A DNA stretch of 64,000 nt, from positions 1 to 64,000 of the forward strand of contig JANSXS010000010.1 in the NCBI GenBank assembly GCA_024742835.1, in the 5' to 3' direction. Origin of the DNA: Paracoccaceae bacterium (GTDB lineage: Bacteria > Pseudomonadota > Alphaproteobacteria > Rhodobacterales > Rhodobacteraceae). The translations under genes were made by a program, and so were the position numbers. Shown piece after piece: positions 45,773 through 53,827 of this stretch. Numbering within the stretch: position 1 is the first letter of the stretch; each line of letters opens with the position of its first letter. A model generated the notes under the pieces. That model worked only from the letters and a program-made list of their open reading frames with translations, had not been told where the DNA came from and made no database searches.

Positions 45773-45775
45773 CAC

Positions 45776-46411
45776 ATGCTACGCTATCTTTACGCCGATC
45801 AGCTTCATATCTTTCCGCGTCTGGCCGAATCCATGTTTCGCGACCGCGCCTGTCAGTTCAAAAGCCGTCTAGGTTGGGACGTGACGGTAAATGAACACGG
45901 GCTTGAAAAGGACGCCTACGACGCCCTGAACCCACTTTACGTGATCTGGGAAGCGCCCGACGGCCGGCATCGCGGCTCCATGCGGTTTCTGCCCACCACG
46001 GGCCGGACCATGATCAACGAACATTTCACCGATCTCCTGGGGGGTGGCACGGTCGAAAGCCCGCTGATCTGGGAATGTACCCGCTTTTGTCTGGCGCGCG
46101 AGGCAGAAAGCCGGATTGCCGCCGCGCTTATGCTGGGTGGGGGCGAGATCATGCGCCATTTTGGCGTCGCGCATTTCGCCGGGGTCTTTGATGCGCGCAT
46201 GATCCGGATCTATCGGATGATCGGGGCGGCCCCTGAAATCCTTGGGCGTCAGGGCACAGGCCGTGCTGCAATCAGCGTGGGGCTTTGGGACTTTTCCGAG
46301 ACCGCGCGCAAAGTGGTTGCGCGACGCGCCGGTGTGTCTCCAGCCCTGTCAGAGCACTGGTTTCACCGCAGCTTTGGTGCGGATCTTGGCCACATGCGCC
46401 TGAGCGCCTGA
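45776..46411 (+). CDS. Acyl-homoserine-lactone synthase (LuxI family)
   Basis: The 211-residue protein has conserved LuxI residues: the N-terminal Arg/Phe/Trp region (FRDRACQFKSRLGWD), an acidic cluster (EKDAYD), GSMRFLPTTGRTM and the ESPLIWECTRFCL segment. It makes an N-acyl-homoserine lactone from SAM and acyl-ACP. The chain length cannot be read from the sequence. It forms a luxR-luxI pair with the preceding genes. Confidence 0.93.
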   Translation: MLRYLYADQLHIFPRLAESMFRDRACQFKSRLGWDVTVNEHGLEKDAYDALNPLYVIWEAPDGRHRGSMRFLPTTGRTMINEHFTDLLGGGTVESPLIWECTRFCLAREAESRIAAALMLGGGEIMRHFGVAHFAGVFDARMIRIYRMIGAAPEILGRQGTGRAAISVGLWDFSETARKVVARRAGVSPALSEHWFHRSFGADLGHMRLSA

Positions 46412-46428
46412 CACGAACCGACCCGGCC

Positions 46429-46755
46429 TTAGCCGCCACGCATAAGGTCGTCTTTGTCTTCCACGGCAGAGATACCCAACGCATCCAGACCGTTTTCAAG
46501 GTGATCGGACATATGCGGCGTGCCCAGCAGGTAATCCGCTGTGGGCGTCGTCGCTTCTTGCGCAGCGGTGGTTTTGGCTTCTTCAAAATCCTCGAGATCA
46601 AAACTGCCGCGCCCGATCCACATCAGCGCGACGAGGCTGTTTTGTTCCTCTTCGCTCAGCCGGTCTATGAAGGCGCGCAACTCGCCTTCGGCGCGATCCA
46701 GTTCGCGCGCCATCACTATGACCTGCGCCACTTTGCAGGTAGATATTTCAAGCAT
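46429..46755 (-). CDS. DUF3775 domain-containing protein
   Basis: A 108-residue acidic helical protein that matches DUF3775 (LRAFIDRLSEEEQNSLVALMWIGRGSFD, TADYLLGTPHMSDHLENGLDALG). Function is unknown and it is predicted cytosolic. It converges on luxI with 17 bp between stops. ATG 46755 follows AGGAG (about 46765-46769, minus strand). Confidence 0.85.
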   Translation of the reverse strand: MLEISTCKVAQVIVMARELDRAEGELRAFIDRLSEEEQNSLVALMWIGRGSFDLEDFEEAKTTAAQEATTPTADYLLGTPHMSDHLENGLDALGISAVEDKDDLMRGG

Positions 46756-46820
46756 CGTTCACACTCCTGCCACGATCCTGACATCAAGCGTGCCCGCGCT
46801 GCACAGCCCCGTCCTTGATC

Positions 46821-47555
46821 TTAAGCAAACAGGCGATAATACACCCAGTTGGGCAAAAACCGCGACAAGCGGAACACCCATGAAAAGATCGCCGGAAAAT
46901 GCTTGTCGAAAGCGGCCTCGTCGCACATCAGCTCGAACATTTCCCGTGCGGCCTCGTCAGCTTCCATAAGGAACGGCATGTGGAACTCGTTCTTTTCCGT
47001 CAGCCGCGTCTTGATGAAACCGGGATTGGCCAATTGCACCCGCACACCCGTGCGCCACAGATCCGCCCGCATACTTTCGGCCAGCGCCATCACCCCCGCC
47101 TTGGAGGCTGCGTAACCAATCGCGCCGGGCAGGCCACGAAACCCCGAAAGCGACCCTGTAAGCACGATATGCCCCGTGTCGCGCACCACCATCTGCGGCA
47201 CCACATGGCCAAGAACCCGGAGCGTGCCGGTGAAATTGACATCCGCCATCGCCACCGCCTGTTCGGCATTCCATTCCGTCGAGGGCATGGGCCAGTAGAC
47301 CCCGGCAAGAAAGATCAGGCCATCGACCTCTCCCACCTCTTGCGCGGCGCGCGCCACGCTTTCATCGTCGGATACATCCATCGGCACGACGCGGGCGCGG
47401 CCCGGCAGGCTTGCGGCCACCTCTTTCAGGCGATCCTCGTTGCGCGCCGACAGGATCACCGTTGCCCCGGCGGCATTGACCTTTCGCGCGACGGCCTCAC
47501 CCAGCCCTTCGCTGGCACCGACCAGCCAATATGTCTTGCCCGCAAATTGCGTCAT
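46821..47555 (-). CDS. Short-chain dehydrogenase/reductase (last gene of RpoE-linked operon)
   Basis: The 244-residue protein has the SDR cofactor motif VGASEGLGEAVARKV and the catalytic Ser-Tyr-Lys in LTGSLSGFRGLPGAIGYAASKAG. It follows the DUF3833 gene with an ATGA-type overlap (47552-47555). An SDR in the same position occurs in the RpoE-controlled operon of Rhodobacter sphaeroides (RSP_1087 region, from memory). The substrate is unknown and a lipid-related substrate is plausible. Confidence 0.9.
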   Translation of the reverse strand: MTQFAGKTYWLVGASEGLGEAVARKVNAAGATVILSARNEDRLKEVAASLPGRARVVPMDVSDDESVARAAQEVGEVDGLIFLAGVYWPMPSTEWNAEQAVAMADVNFTGTLRVLGHVVPQMVVRDTGHIVLTGSLSGFRGLPGAIGYAASKAGVMALAESMRADLWRTGVRVQLANPGFIKTRLTEKNEFHMPFLMEADEAAREMFELMCDEAAFDKHFPAIFSWVFRLSRFLPNWVYYRLFA

Positions 47556-48115
47556 GCATCCTCCCGTTTATGCATGGTCGCCACCAGTTCGGCGACCTTG
47601 ATACCCCATTTGCGGAACTGGCTGCGGTTCACGATGGTCCCGCCCGGCGTGACATACATCCAGTCGCTGACACTCAATACATGACCACCGGCATCTTCGG
47701 GAAGGCGAATCTTGTAACGCAATTGCACGGTCGGCCCTGATTGCTGGCCCGTACCCTGCCCGACCAGATCATCCGCATCCGCACGGATCGTGCCGTCATT
47801 GCCCAGTTCAAGACGCCACTCGCGATCCTGTGTGTTGCCGCCATGATAGCGGAAATGTTCTTTCATCACGCCGCGGTTGCCATCCCACCGGGCATCGAAA
47901 TCCCCCGTGAACCGCGAGGTAACACGGCCAAGGGGGCCATAGATCACACCTTCGCAACGGATCGGCCCGTTCAGATGTTGCCGCAGGTCAAATCGGGGGG
48001 TCTGCTCGGCGTAATCGCGCGCGCTTTGCGCCGTGAAGGCGGCGAACCGCTGGTAAAGCAGCATCAAGAGGATCATGACCAAAAGACCGGCGACGAAGTA
48101 TACAAGCTCTGACAT
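47552..48115 (-). CDS. DUF3833 domain-containing membrane protein
   Basis: The 187-residue protein has an N-terminal membrane helix (about 3-22) and a DUF3833 domain (CEGVIYGPLGRVTSRFTGDFDA, LSVSDWMYVTPGGTIVNRSQFRKWG). Its function is unknown. ATG 48115 overlaps the MFS stop (48113-48117), so it is translated with its neighbours in the five-gene operon. Confidence 0.85.
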   Translation of the reverse strand: MSELVYFVAGLLVMILLMLLYQRFAAFTAQSARDYAEQTPRFDLRQHLNGPIRCEGVIYGPLGRVTSRFTGDFDARWDGNRGVMKEHFRYHGGNTQDREWRLELGNDGTIRADADDLVGQGTGQQSGPTVQLRYKIRLPEDAGGHVLSVSDWMYVTPGGTIVNRSQFRKWGIKVAELVATMHKREDA

Positions 48116-49365
48116 CAGGTCGCGCTCCTTTCCTGCAAGGGGGTTGGTTGACTGGTGATCTTGTCGGTCCGGGTAGAGACCAGAACCGCGATCGCGATGA
48201 GTTTCAAAAGACAGGGCACCGCCCCGTAAAGCAGGCTGAGCAGCAACAGGCCCGCCTCCGTGTTGTCCTGACCGGAGCGATACCCGCCCGCCTCCAACAG
48301 TGGCAAAAGCGCCACGGCGGCAAAGGCCAGCGTGATCTTGCTGACAAAAGACCAAAGGCTGAAGCCCTCGGCGGCTGCGGGCGAGACCTGTTGCATCCGC
48401 GCCGCGAATAGCGCGGGCAGCAGCGTCATATCGGCCCCAAGCGCGATCCCCGAGGCCACGCAGATAAGGCCGAACGCGATCGCGTCACCCGGCCCGAGAA
48501 AGATGGCAAAGGCAAAGGCCACGATCGACAGCACCATGCCGATGACCAGCACACGGCGGGTGCCGTACCCTTCGGCCAGACGCCCCCAGACCGGCGCGGC
48601 AATAGCCGCCGACAGGAAAAACATAAGCAGAAACGGCCCTTCCCATCCCGGCAGATCAAGCCTGTCTTCGACGAAGAACAAAAAAAGCGTGGAGCTGACC
48701 GCGACGGGCGCGGAATTGGCCAACGCCACCAGCAACAGCCGTCGCGCGATGGAATCCTGCAAGACCGCGCCAATACCGGCACCCGGCGTTTCGACGCCTT
48801 TCCACTCGGTGCGCATGGCCCAAAGTGCAACCGCCGACAGCACCAGAAACGCCAACGCAAAGCCGGTATAGCCACCCAGCGCGACGGGCGCGACCGCAGC
48901 CGCGCAGATGCCCAGCAACGCGCCGGTCTCGCGCCAGCGCGCCACTTTCAGATGCCCGCCCCCGTCCGGGATATCGGCAGCCGCCGCGACGCCCTGAGCA
49001 TAAAAACAGATCGTCAGGTAGCTGAACGAGGAAAAGACCAGCGTCAGCGTGATCCCGAACCACCAAAGCGGCGCCATCAGCGGTGAGACGGCAAACAACC
49101 CGTACATCCCCGCCGCCATGCCGATCCCGGCAATCAGAACGGACATCCCCCGATACTGGCGCGCGCGGTCGGCCAAGCGGCCCAAGAGCGGATCTTGCAC
49201 CACGTCGAGCAACCGTAGCCCAAAAAGCACCGACCCAAGCGCCGCAAGCGATACACCGTACTGATCCACGAAAAATTTCGGCGCGTGCATATAAAGCGGC
49301 AGCCCCGCCGCAGAGATCATCGCGGCGAACAGCGCATATGCAGGCAGGCGAGGGGCAGCCCTCAT
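48115..49365 (-). CDS. MFS transporter (sugar:cation symporter-like, RpoE-linked)
   Basis: A 416-residue protein with about 12 transmembrane helices and the GPH/MelB-type N-terminus (LYMHAPKFFVDQYGVSLAALG, RLLDVVQDPLLGRLADR). It begins at ATG 49365, which overlaps the DUF1365 stop; an in-frame upstream extension is not supported. It sits in the centre of the divergent five-gene operon. The substrate is unknown; in the RpoE regulon, transport of a lipid or sterol-like compound has been considered, but this is speculative. Confidence 0.85.
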   Translation of the reverse strand: MRAAPRLPAYALFAAMISAAGLPLYMHAPKFFVDQYGVSLAALGSVLFGLRLLDVVQDPLLGRLADRARQYRGMSVLIAGIGMAAGMYGLFAVSPLMAPLWWFGITLTLVFSSFSYLTICFYAQGVAAAADIPDGGGHLKVARWRETGALLGICAAAVAPVALGGYTGFALAFLVLSAVALWAMRTEWKGVETPGAGIGAVLQDSIARRLLLVALANSAPVAVSSTLFLFFVEDRLDLPGWEGPFLLMFFLSAAIAAPVWGRLAEGYGTRRVLVIGMVLSIVAFAFAIFLGPGDAIAFGLICVASGIALGADMTLLPALFAARMQQVSPAAAEGFSLWSFVSKITLAFAAVALLPLLEAGGYRSGQDNTEAGLLLLSLLYGAVPCLLKLIAIAVLVSTRTDKITSQPTPLQERSAT

Positions 49366-50117
49366 CACGTCAGATCCTGCGCAGGTGGCTCGGGACGGCT
49401 GCGAAACCGGGCACCCTTCCACCACAGCTTGAGCGCCTGCCAATGGATCAGCGCCAGCACCCGGCGCGACCCAAATGGCCGACGGACCAAGGCGCGCAAA
49501 ACACTGGCAGCGGTCAGCGCCCGCCGCGTGCCGGTCAGCGTGGCGGTCACGCCGCCATTGCCATCGGTCAGGTCGATCCAGATGCCCACGCGGTCGGCGT
49601 TGATATCAAAGCGAAAGCTGTAGGTGCCTTCGACCCGCTGAAAGGGCGATACGTAAAAGATCTTGGTGGCCTCGATCCGGTCATCGCGCGTGATGGGTGC
49701 GTGATCCTTCCGGCGGCACAGATAGCAATGCCTGTCGCCATAGGTGTTTGTCACCTCGGCGATCACGGCGCGCAGCGCGTCTGCCTCATCATAGCAAAGC
49801 CAGAAGGACACCGGGTTGAACACATGCCCCATGACACGGGGCTGCGCCAAAAGCGCGATCCGGGCCGGGGCCGCCATGTCATGCGCCGCCAATGCCTTGC
49901 GAACCCATGTGGCACCTTCGCCCTGTCCTGGCGCGCCCCCGTGATCGGCGTCACGCACCGAGAAGAGCGCGCGGCGGTTGCGCGCGAAAAGCCACCCCTT
50001 GCGCGCCGGCGTCTCGGGATCCAGAAACACGTAATCCACGCCATAGCGGAACGCGTTGCGTACGTCGCCCTTGCGGCCATGCCATGTCTGGCCCGCGATA
50101 TGTTCGACCTGGCTCAT
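49365..50117 (-). CDS. DUF1365 domain-containing protein
   Basis: The 250-residue protein matches DUF1365 (HGRKGDVRNAFRYGVDYVFLD, PRVMGHVFNPVSFWLCYD, FYVSPFQRVEGTYSFRF). DUF1365 genes are usually coupled to an FAD oxidoreductase and a cyclopropane-fatty-acid-synthase-like methyltransferase. Here it lies between the MFS gene and the flavoprotein (ATGA overlap at 50114-50117). The linked methyltransferase is not in this operon. A role in fatty-acid or lipid modification is likely from genomic context. Confidence 0.88.
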   Translation of the reverse strand: MSQVEHIAGQTWHGRKGDVRNAFRYGVDYVFLDPETPARKGWLFARNRRALFSVRDADHGGAPGQGEGATWVRKALAAHDMAAPARIALLAQPRVMGHVFNPVSFWLCYDEADALRAVIAEVTNTYGDRHCYLCRRKDHAPITRDDRIEATKIFYVSPFQRVEGTYSFRFDINADRVGIWIDLTDGNGGVTATLTGTRRALTAASVLRALVRRPFGSRRVLALIHWQALKLWWKGARFRSRPEPPAQDLT

Positions 50118-51415
50118 TCCGCCGCCACGGGCATCTTGTCACGCGAAAGAATCGCATCGGCGACCTCAAGCCCGGTTGCCAGACCGTCCTCGTGAAAGCC
50201 GTTTCGCATCCATGCGCCGCAGAACCACGTGGCGCGTGTGCCGTTGAAGCCGCGCACGCTTTCCTGTGCGACCAGCATTCCCGTGTCGTAAACCGGATGA
50301 TCCAGAACCGTCTGATCGTAGATCAATTCTTCTTTGATGGGGCGGTTGGAATTGAGCGTGACGAAATGCAGATCGTCCATTGGAATCGGCTGAAGGCTGT
50401 TCATCCAATAGGTGATGTCGATCTGCCCCTCGCGGCGGGCCGGACCTTCGGCATAGTTCCAGGACGACCACACCGCCCGACGCCGGGGCATCACGGATGT
50501 ATCGGCGTGCAGCACCATGTCGTTGGGCTGATACCGGACCTTGGACAGCGCCTCGTGCTCTTGCTCGGACGGGTCGGACAGCAGCCGCAGGCTGACATCG
50601 CCATGCGTGGCCATGATCACCTCGTCATAGGTTTCCCATTCGGTGCCCTCGGCGCGAATTTCCGCGCCCGCCTCGGTCCGGCGGATGCCGGTAACCGGCG
50701 TGCCGGGGCGCAGGGACACACCGCGCGCCTCAAGCAGCGCTGTCAGCCGCGTGACATATTCCTGCGAGCCGCCCTGCACCGTGTACCATTGGTGTTGGCC
50801 AGAATAATTCAGAAGGGCGTGATTTTCCATGAAGCGGATCATCGCGTCGGCGGGAAAATCGAGGATCTTTTCGGTCGGCGTGGACCAGATCGCACCGGTC
50901 AGCGGCAAAAGATAATAGTCGCGAAACCACTTGCCCGTGCCGACACGGTCAAGGAATTCCCCGATCGTCAGGTCCTTTTGCTGCCGCGACAGATCGACCG
51001 CCCGCGCGTTGAACCGGAAGATATCCCGCAGCATCCCCAGAAAACGGGGGTTCACCGCATTTCGGCGTTGCGCGAAAAAGGCGCGTGCGCCGTCCAGCCC
51101 GTACTCCATACGCCCGGCCCGGACCGAGGCACCAAAGCTCATCGTGCTTTTGGCAATGGGGACGGCCAATTCCTCGAACATCCTGACAAGGTTCGGATAA
51201 TTGGCATTGTTGAACACGATGAAACCGGTATCGACCGGCTGATCCCCGTTCTTTCCCGCCATGATGGTGCGGGCATGTCCGCCCAGGCGCGGCTCGGCCT
51301 CGTAGATCGTGACGTCGCACTCCTGCGACAAGCGCCAGGCAGCGCCCAAGCCTGTAATCCCCGCGCCCACGATCGCAACCGACCGGCGCGGCGGTGTAGT
51401 CTTTTCAAACGGCAT
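50114..51415 (-). CDS. FAD-dependent oxidoreductase (flavin amine oxidase-like, first gene of RpoE-linked operon)
   Basis: A 433-residue flavoprotein with the GxGxxG motif VAIVGAGITGLGAAWRL and the second glycine-rich segment AEPRLGGHARTI. It belongs to the NAD(P)/FAD amine-oxidase-like group linked to DUF1365 genes. ATG 51415 is used; the open frame continues into the intergenic region. Its promoter region holds two TCATCC elements that resemble the RpoE -35. Its homologue precedes rpoE in R. sphaeroides, where the operon responds to singlet oxygen. Confidence 0.88.
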   Translation of the reverse strand: MPFEKTTPPRRSVAIVGAGITGLGAAWRLSQECDVTIYEAEPRLGGHARTIMAGKNGDQPVDTGFIVFNNANYPNLVRMFEELAVPIAKSTMSFGASVRAGRMEYGLDGARAFFAQRRNAVNPRFLGMLRDIFRFNARAVDLSRQQKDLTIGEFLDRVGTGKWFRDYYLLPLTGAIWSTPTEKILDFPADAMIRFMENHALLNYSGQHQWYTVQGGSQEYVTRLTALLEARGVSLRPGTPVTGIRRTEAGAEIRAEGTEWETYDEVIMATHGDVSLRLLSDPSEQEHEALSKVRYQPNDMVLHADTSVMPRRRAVWSSWNYAEGPARREGQIDITYWMNSLQPIPMDDLHFVTLNSNRPIKEELIYDQTVLDHPVYDTGMLVAQESVRGFNGTRATWFCGAWMRNGFHEDGLATGLEVADAILSRDKMPVAAE

Positions 51416-51437
51416 TCTCTTGTCGACCTGTGTTAGT

Positions 51438-51475
51438 TCTATACGTTGATACGCAGAGATGGATGATGCGGATGA
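51438..51475 (-). promoter_or_regulatory. Candidate RpoE-type promoter(s) of the divergent operon
   Basis: On the minus strand, TCATCC (51475-51470) plus 18 bp plus TATCAA (51451-51446), and TCATCC (51466-51461) plus 17 bp plus TATAGA (51443-51438). Both are one base from TGATCC. Which one is used, if either, cannot be told by eye. Confidence 0.4.
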
Positions 51476-51496
51476 TAAAGAAAACAGCATATCGTT

Positions 51497-51526
51497 TGAT
51501 CCAGTCCGCTGACACCTGCGTAAAGA
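51497..51526 (+). promoter_or_regulatory. RpoE-type promoter of rpoE-chrR
   Basis: TGATCC (51497-51502), an 18-bp spacer and TAAAGA (51521-51526) match the R. sphaeroides RpoE consensus TGATCC-N18-TAAnnn. The position implies autoregulation of rpoE-chrR and transcription starting near 51533, upstream of the preferred start codon. Confidence 0.75.
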
Positions 51527-51647
51527 GTGTATGTACAGGGATGCAAACTTTCGCGACACCGCAGATTCGAACTCCCGGCAAGGCGTGCTGTCCGCACGCG
51601 CGCTGGACGACGAAGCCCATGTGCGGCATGAAAAGCAAAACCGCCGC

Positions 51648-52205
51648 ATGGGCAGCATGTCGAACATGACACAGAATGATGCAGATTGGGCCAGTGTCCT
51701 GATCCGGGTGCGCGATCACCGGGACAAGGAGGCGTTTCGCGCCCTGTTTCAGCATTTCGCACCGCGCATAAAGGCATTCCTCATGCGCTCTGGCACCGAC
51801 GCGGCAATGGCCGAGGAATGCGCGCAGGATGTGATGGCGTCGCTTTGGCAAAAGGCGCATTTGTTCGATCCGTCCCGCGCCAGCGCCTCGACATGGATTT
51901 TCACCATCGCGCGGAACCGGCGCATCGACGCCATCCGCAAGCAGAAACGACCCGAGCCAGAGGATCTGCCCTGGGGACCGGAGCACGAGCCCGATCAGGC
52001 CGATACGTTGGTGCTGCAACAGGAAACCGAGAAACTGGGGCAGGCCATCGCCTGTTTGCCCAGTAAACAGAAGGAATTGATCGAAAAAGCCTATTTTGGC
52101 GATCTGACACATAGCGAGATCGCAGAGCAAACCGGGCTGCCGCTTGGCACGATCAAATCGAGGATAAGACTGGCGCTTGACCGTTTGCGCCACGCAATGA
52201 AGTGA
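51648..52205 (+). CDS. rpoE: ECF sigma factor RpoE (singlet-oxygen response)
   Basis: The ECF sigma factor (about 185 residues from ATG 51648; ATGs at 51657 and 51666 are alternatives) has region 2 (FAPRIKAFLMRSGTDAAMAEECAQDVMASLWQKAHLFDPSRASASTW) and region 4 (EKAYFGDLTHSEIAEQTGLPLGTIKSRIRLALDRLR). It is closely similar to R. sphaeroides RpoE. The ORF is open to ATG 51531, but transcription is expected to begin about there, so a later start is needed. It is followed by its anti-sigma factor ChrR with a 1-bp overlap, and it faces a likely regulon operon. Confidence 0.93.
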   Translation: MGSMSNMTQNDADWASVLIRVRDHRDKEAFRALFQHFAPRIKAFLMRSGTDAAMAEECAQDVMASLWQKAHLFDPSRASASTWIFTIARNRRIDAIRKQKRPEPEDLPWGPEHEPDQADTLVLQQETEKLGQAIACLPSKQKELIEKAYFGDLTHSEIAEQTGLPLGTIKSRIRLALDRLRHAMK

Positions 52206-52867
52206 TGAACATGACGCAAGATATCAAACACCACCTGACGGATGCGCTGTTGATGGCCTATTCGGCAGGCAATCTTCCCGAGGCGTTCAGCCTGATCGTG
52301 GCCTCGCATGTGTCGATGTGTGACGAATGCCGCGCCCGTTTGGGGGCCTTTGACACGATCGGTGGCAACCTGATGGAAAGCTGCGACAGCGTCGCGATGA
52401 GCGCCGACAGCTTCGAGGCGACACTGGCGCGGATCGAAAGCGGCCCAGACGCGGCAAGCCAGCCCTGCGCCCGTGATGCACGCAGCTTTGTCTTGCCCGC
52501 GCCGGTGCGTGATTATGTCGGTGGCGATCTGGACGCCGTGAAATGGCGGCCTGTCGGGATGGGCGTGAAACAGGCCATCCTGCCCACCGCCGCCGATGGC
52601 AGCGCGCGTTTGCTTTACATACCCGCAGGGTCCGCCGTGCCGGATCATGGCCACCGTGGAACAGAGCTGACGCTGGTTTTGCAGGGCGCTTTTTCCGATC
52701 AAGTCGATCATTTCGCGGCCGGGGATGTGGAAATCGCCGACGAGGATCTGGATCACACGCCGGTGGCCGAACCGGGACAGGATTGCATCTGCCTTGCGGC
52801 CACCGACGCACCGCTGCGCTTTCGGTCATTGTTGCCGCGCATGGCGCAACCCTTCCTGCGGATCTGA
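52205..52867 (+). CDS. chrR: Anti-sigma factor ChrR
   Basis: A 220-residue zinc-binding anti-sigma factor. The N-terminal ZAS domain (about 1-80) has the His-x3-Cys-x2-Cys (SHVSMCDEC) that binds zinc, and the C-terminal cupin domain includes PDHGHRGTELTLVLQGAF and HTPVAEPGQDC with metal ligands. ChrR holds RpoE inactive and releases it under singlet oxygen. A GTG at 52202 overlapping the rpoE stop is also possible, as is ATG 52211. Confidence 0.93.
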   Translation: MNMTQDIKHHLTDALLMAYSAGNLPEAFSLIVASHVSMCDECRARLGAFDTIGGNLMESCDSVAMSADSFEATLARIESGPDAASQPCARDARSFVLPAPVRDYVGGDLDAVKWRPVGMGVKQAILPTAADGSARLLYIPAGSAVPDHGHRGTELTLVLQGAFSDQVDHFAAGDVEIADEDLDHTPVAEPGQDCICLAATDAPLRFRSLLPRMAQPFLRI

Positions 52868-52873
52868 CAGGCT

Positions 52874-53611
52874 TTACGCGTAGCGTTTGACGAAATTCCG
52901 CAAGATCATCTCGGGTGCGAACACATCCGCCGCGCGACACATGGCGATCAGATTACCTGCGGTTTCCGGGGGGAAATACCCGCGGTTGCGATAAATCCTG
53001 ATCCGGGTTTCAAAACCGGCGGCGTCGGCCTCGGGGTGGAACTGCGTGGCATAGACATTCCGGCCATGGCGCAACATCTGGAACGGGCAGGTTTTTGATC
53101 GCACCAGATGGGCACAGCCCGTTGGCAGATCCTGCACCGCCTCCTTGTGACCGACAAAAGCGTCGAATGCCGTGGGAACACCGGCAAGCACAGGATCGTC
53201 GCGCCCTTCGGGTGTGATTTCACAGGCCGCCGTGCCAACGGCTTCGCCATGGGCGCGCTTGCTGACATCGCCGCCCAGATGCTTGCCAAGAATGCCTATA
53301 CCGTAACAACAGCCCAAAAAAGGCAGGTCATTTTCGATGATTTGCGGCATGATAGCCAGAACATCGGCCTCGATCCGCGCCTCGATGGGGGCCTTGTCTT
53401 CGGGTCGGTCGCTGACACAGCCGGGGCCGCCACCGACGATCACGCCCGAATAATCCGCAAGGCACAGATCATCTGGCAGGCGCTGTTGATCCAGCCTGAT
53501 ACGATGCGCCCGCTCCGCCGGCAGCCGCGCCTTGCGCAGGAAGGCCGCGTATTCATCGTCCGAAGCTTCGGTCTCGGGGCGCAGTTGCAGCACCAGAAAG
53601 GGTTTGGTCAT
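52874..53611 (-). CDS. Class I glutamine amidotransferase-like protein
   Basis: The 245-residue protein has the GATase fold with the nucleophile segment FLGCCYGIGIL and the His-Glu of TQFHPEAD. It resembles the guanine-synthase-like 'glutamine amidotransferase' group that includes glutamine-dependent detoxification enzymes. No synthetase partner is adjacent, so its acceptor is unknown. It converges on chrR with 6 bp between stops. Confidence 0.87.
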   Translation of the reverse strand: MTKPFLVLQLRPETEASDDEYAAFLRKARLPAERAHRIRLDQQRLPDDLCLADYSGVIVGGGPGCVSDRPEDKAPIEARIEADVLAIMPQIIENDLPFLGCCYGIGILGKHLGGDVSKRAHGEAVGTAACEITPEGRDDPVLAGVPTAFDAFVGHKEAVQDLPTGCAHLVRSKTCPFQMLRHGRNVYATQFHPEADAAGFETRIRIYRNRGYFPPETAGNLIAMCRAADVFAPEMILRNFVKRYA

Positions 53612-53683
53612 CGACGTCTCATGCCTTTACCTGAGGGTTCGTTTTGCTTCATATCAGGCGACAGCGCGAATGGCGCGCATTGC

Positions 53684-53711
53684 TTGACCCTGCCATGCAA
53701 AAGAATACGCT
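53684..53711 (+). promoter_or_regulatory. Candidate sigma-70 promoter for waaA
   Basis: TTGACC (53684-53689) and TACGCT (53706-53711) with a 16-bp spacer lie in the divergent gap between the amidotransferase gene and the waaA leader ORF. Confidence 0.35.
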
Positions 53712-53742
53712 GCACCCGGTTTCGCGCCCGGAAGGACACTCC

Positions 53743-53820
53743 ATGACAGACCGGCCCTGTTTTGACCCGAACCATGGTTGGTGTCGCACCGGTCGTGCAA
53801 GCGCATATGGGTTTGGATAG
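53743..53820 (+). CDS. Leader ORF before waaA (25 residues)
   Basis: ATG 53743 is preceded by GGAAGGA, a strong ribosome binding site, and the ORF ends at TAG 53818-53820, only 7 nt before waaA's ATG 53828. It is in a different frame from waaA. It may couple ribosomes into waaA or be a regulatory leader; the peptide (MTDRPCFDPNHGWC...) has no known relatives. Confidence 0.4.
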   Translation: MTDRPCFDPNHGWCRTGRASAYGFG

Positions 53821-53827
53821 GGCGGCC

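Noticed and set aside
45697..45775. Conventional lux box upstream of luxI
   Set aside because: No 20-bp inverted repeat resembling the consensus; the only symmetry is the hairpin on the ribosome binding site.
51531..51647. Longer N-terminus for RpoE from ATG 51531
   Set aside because: The RpoE-type promoter places the transcript start near 51533, after that ATG, and the extra residues have no homology to RpoE.
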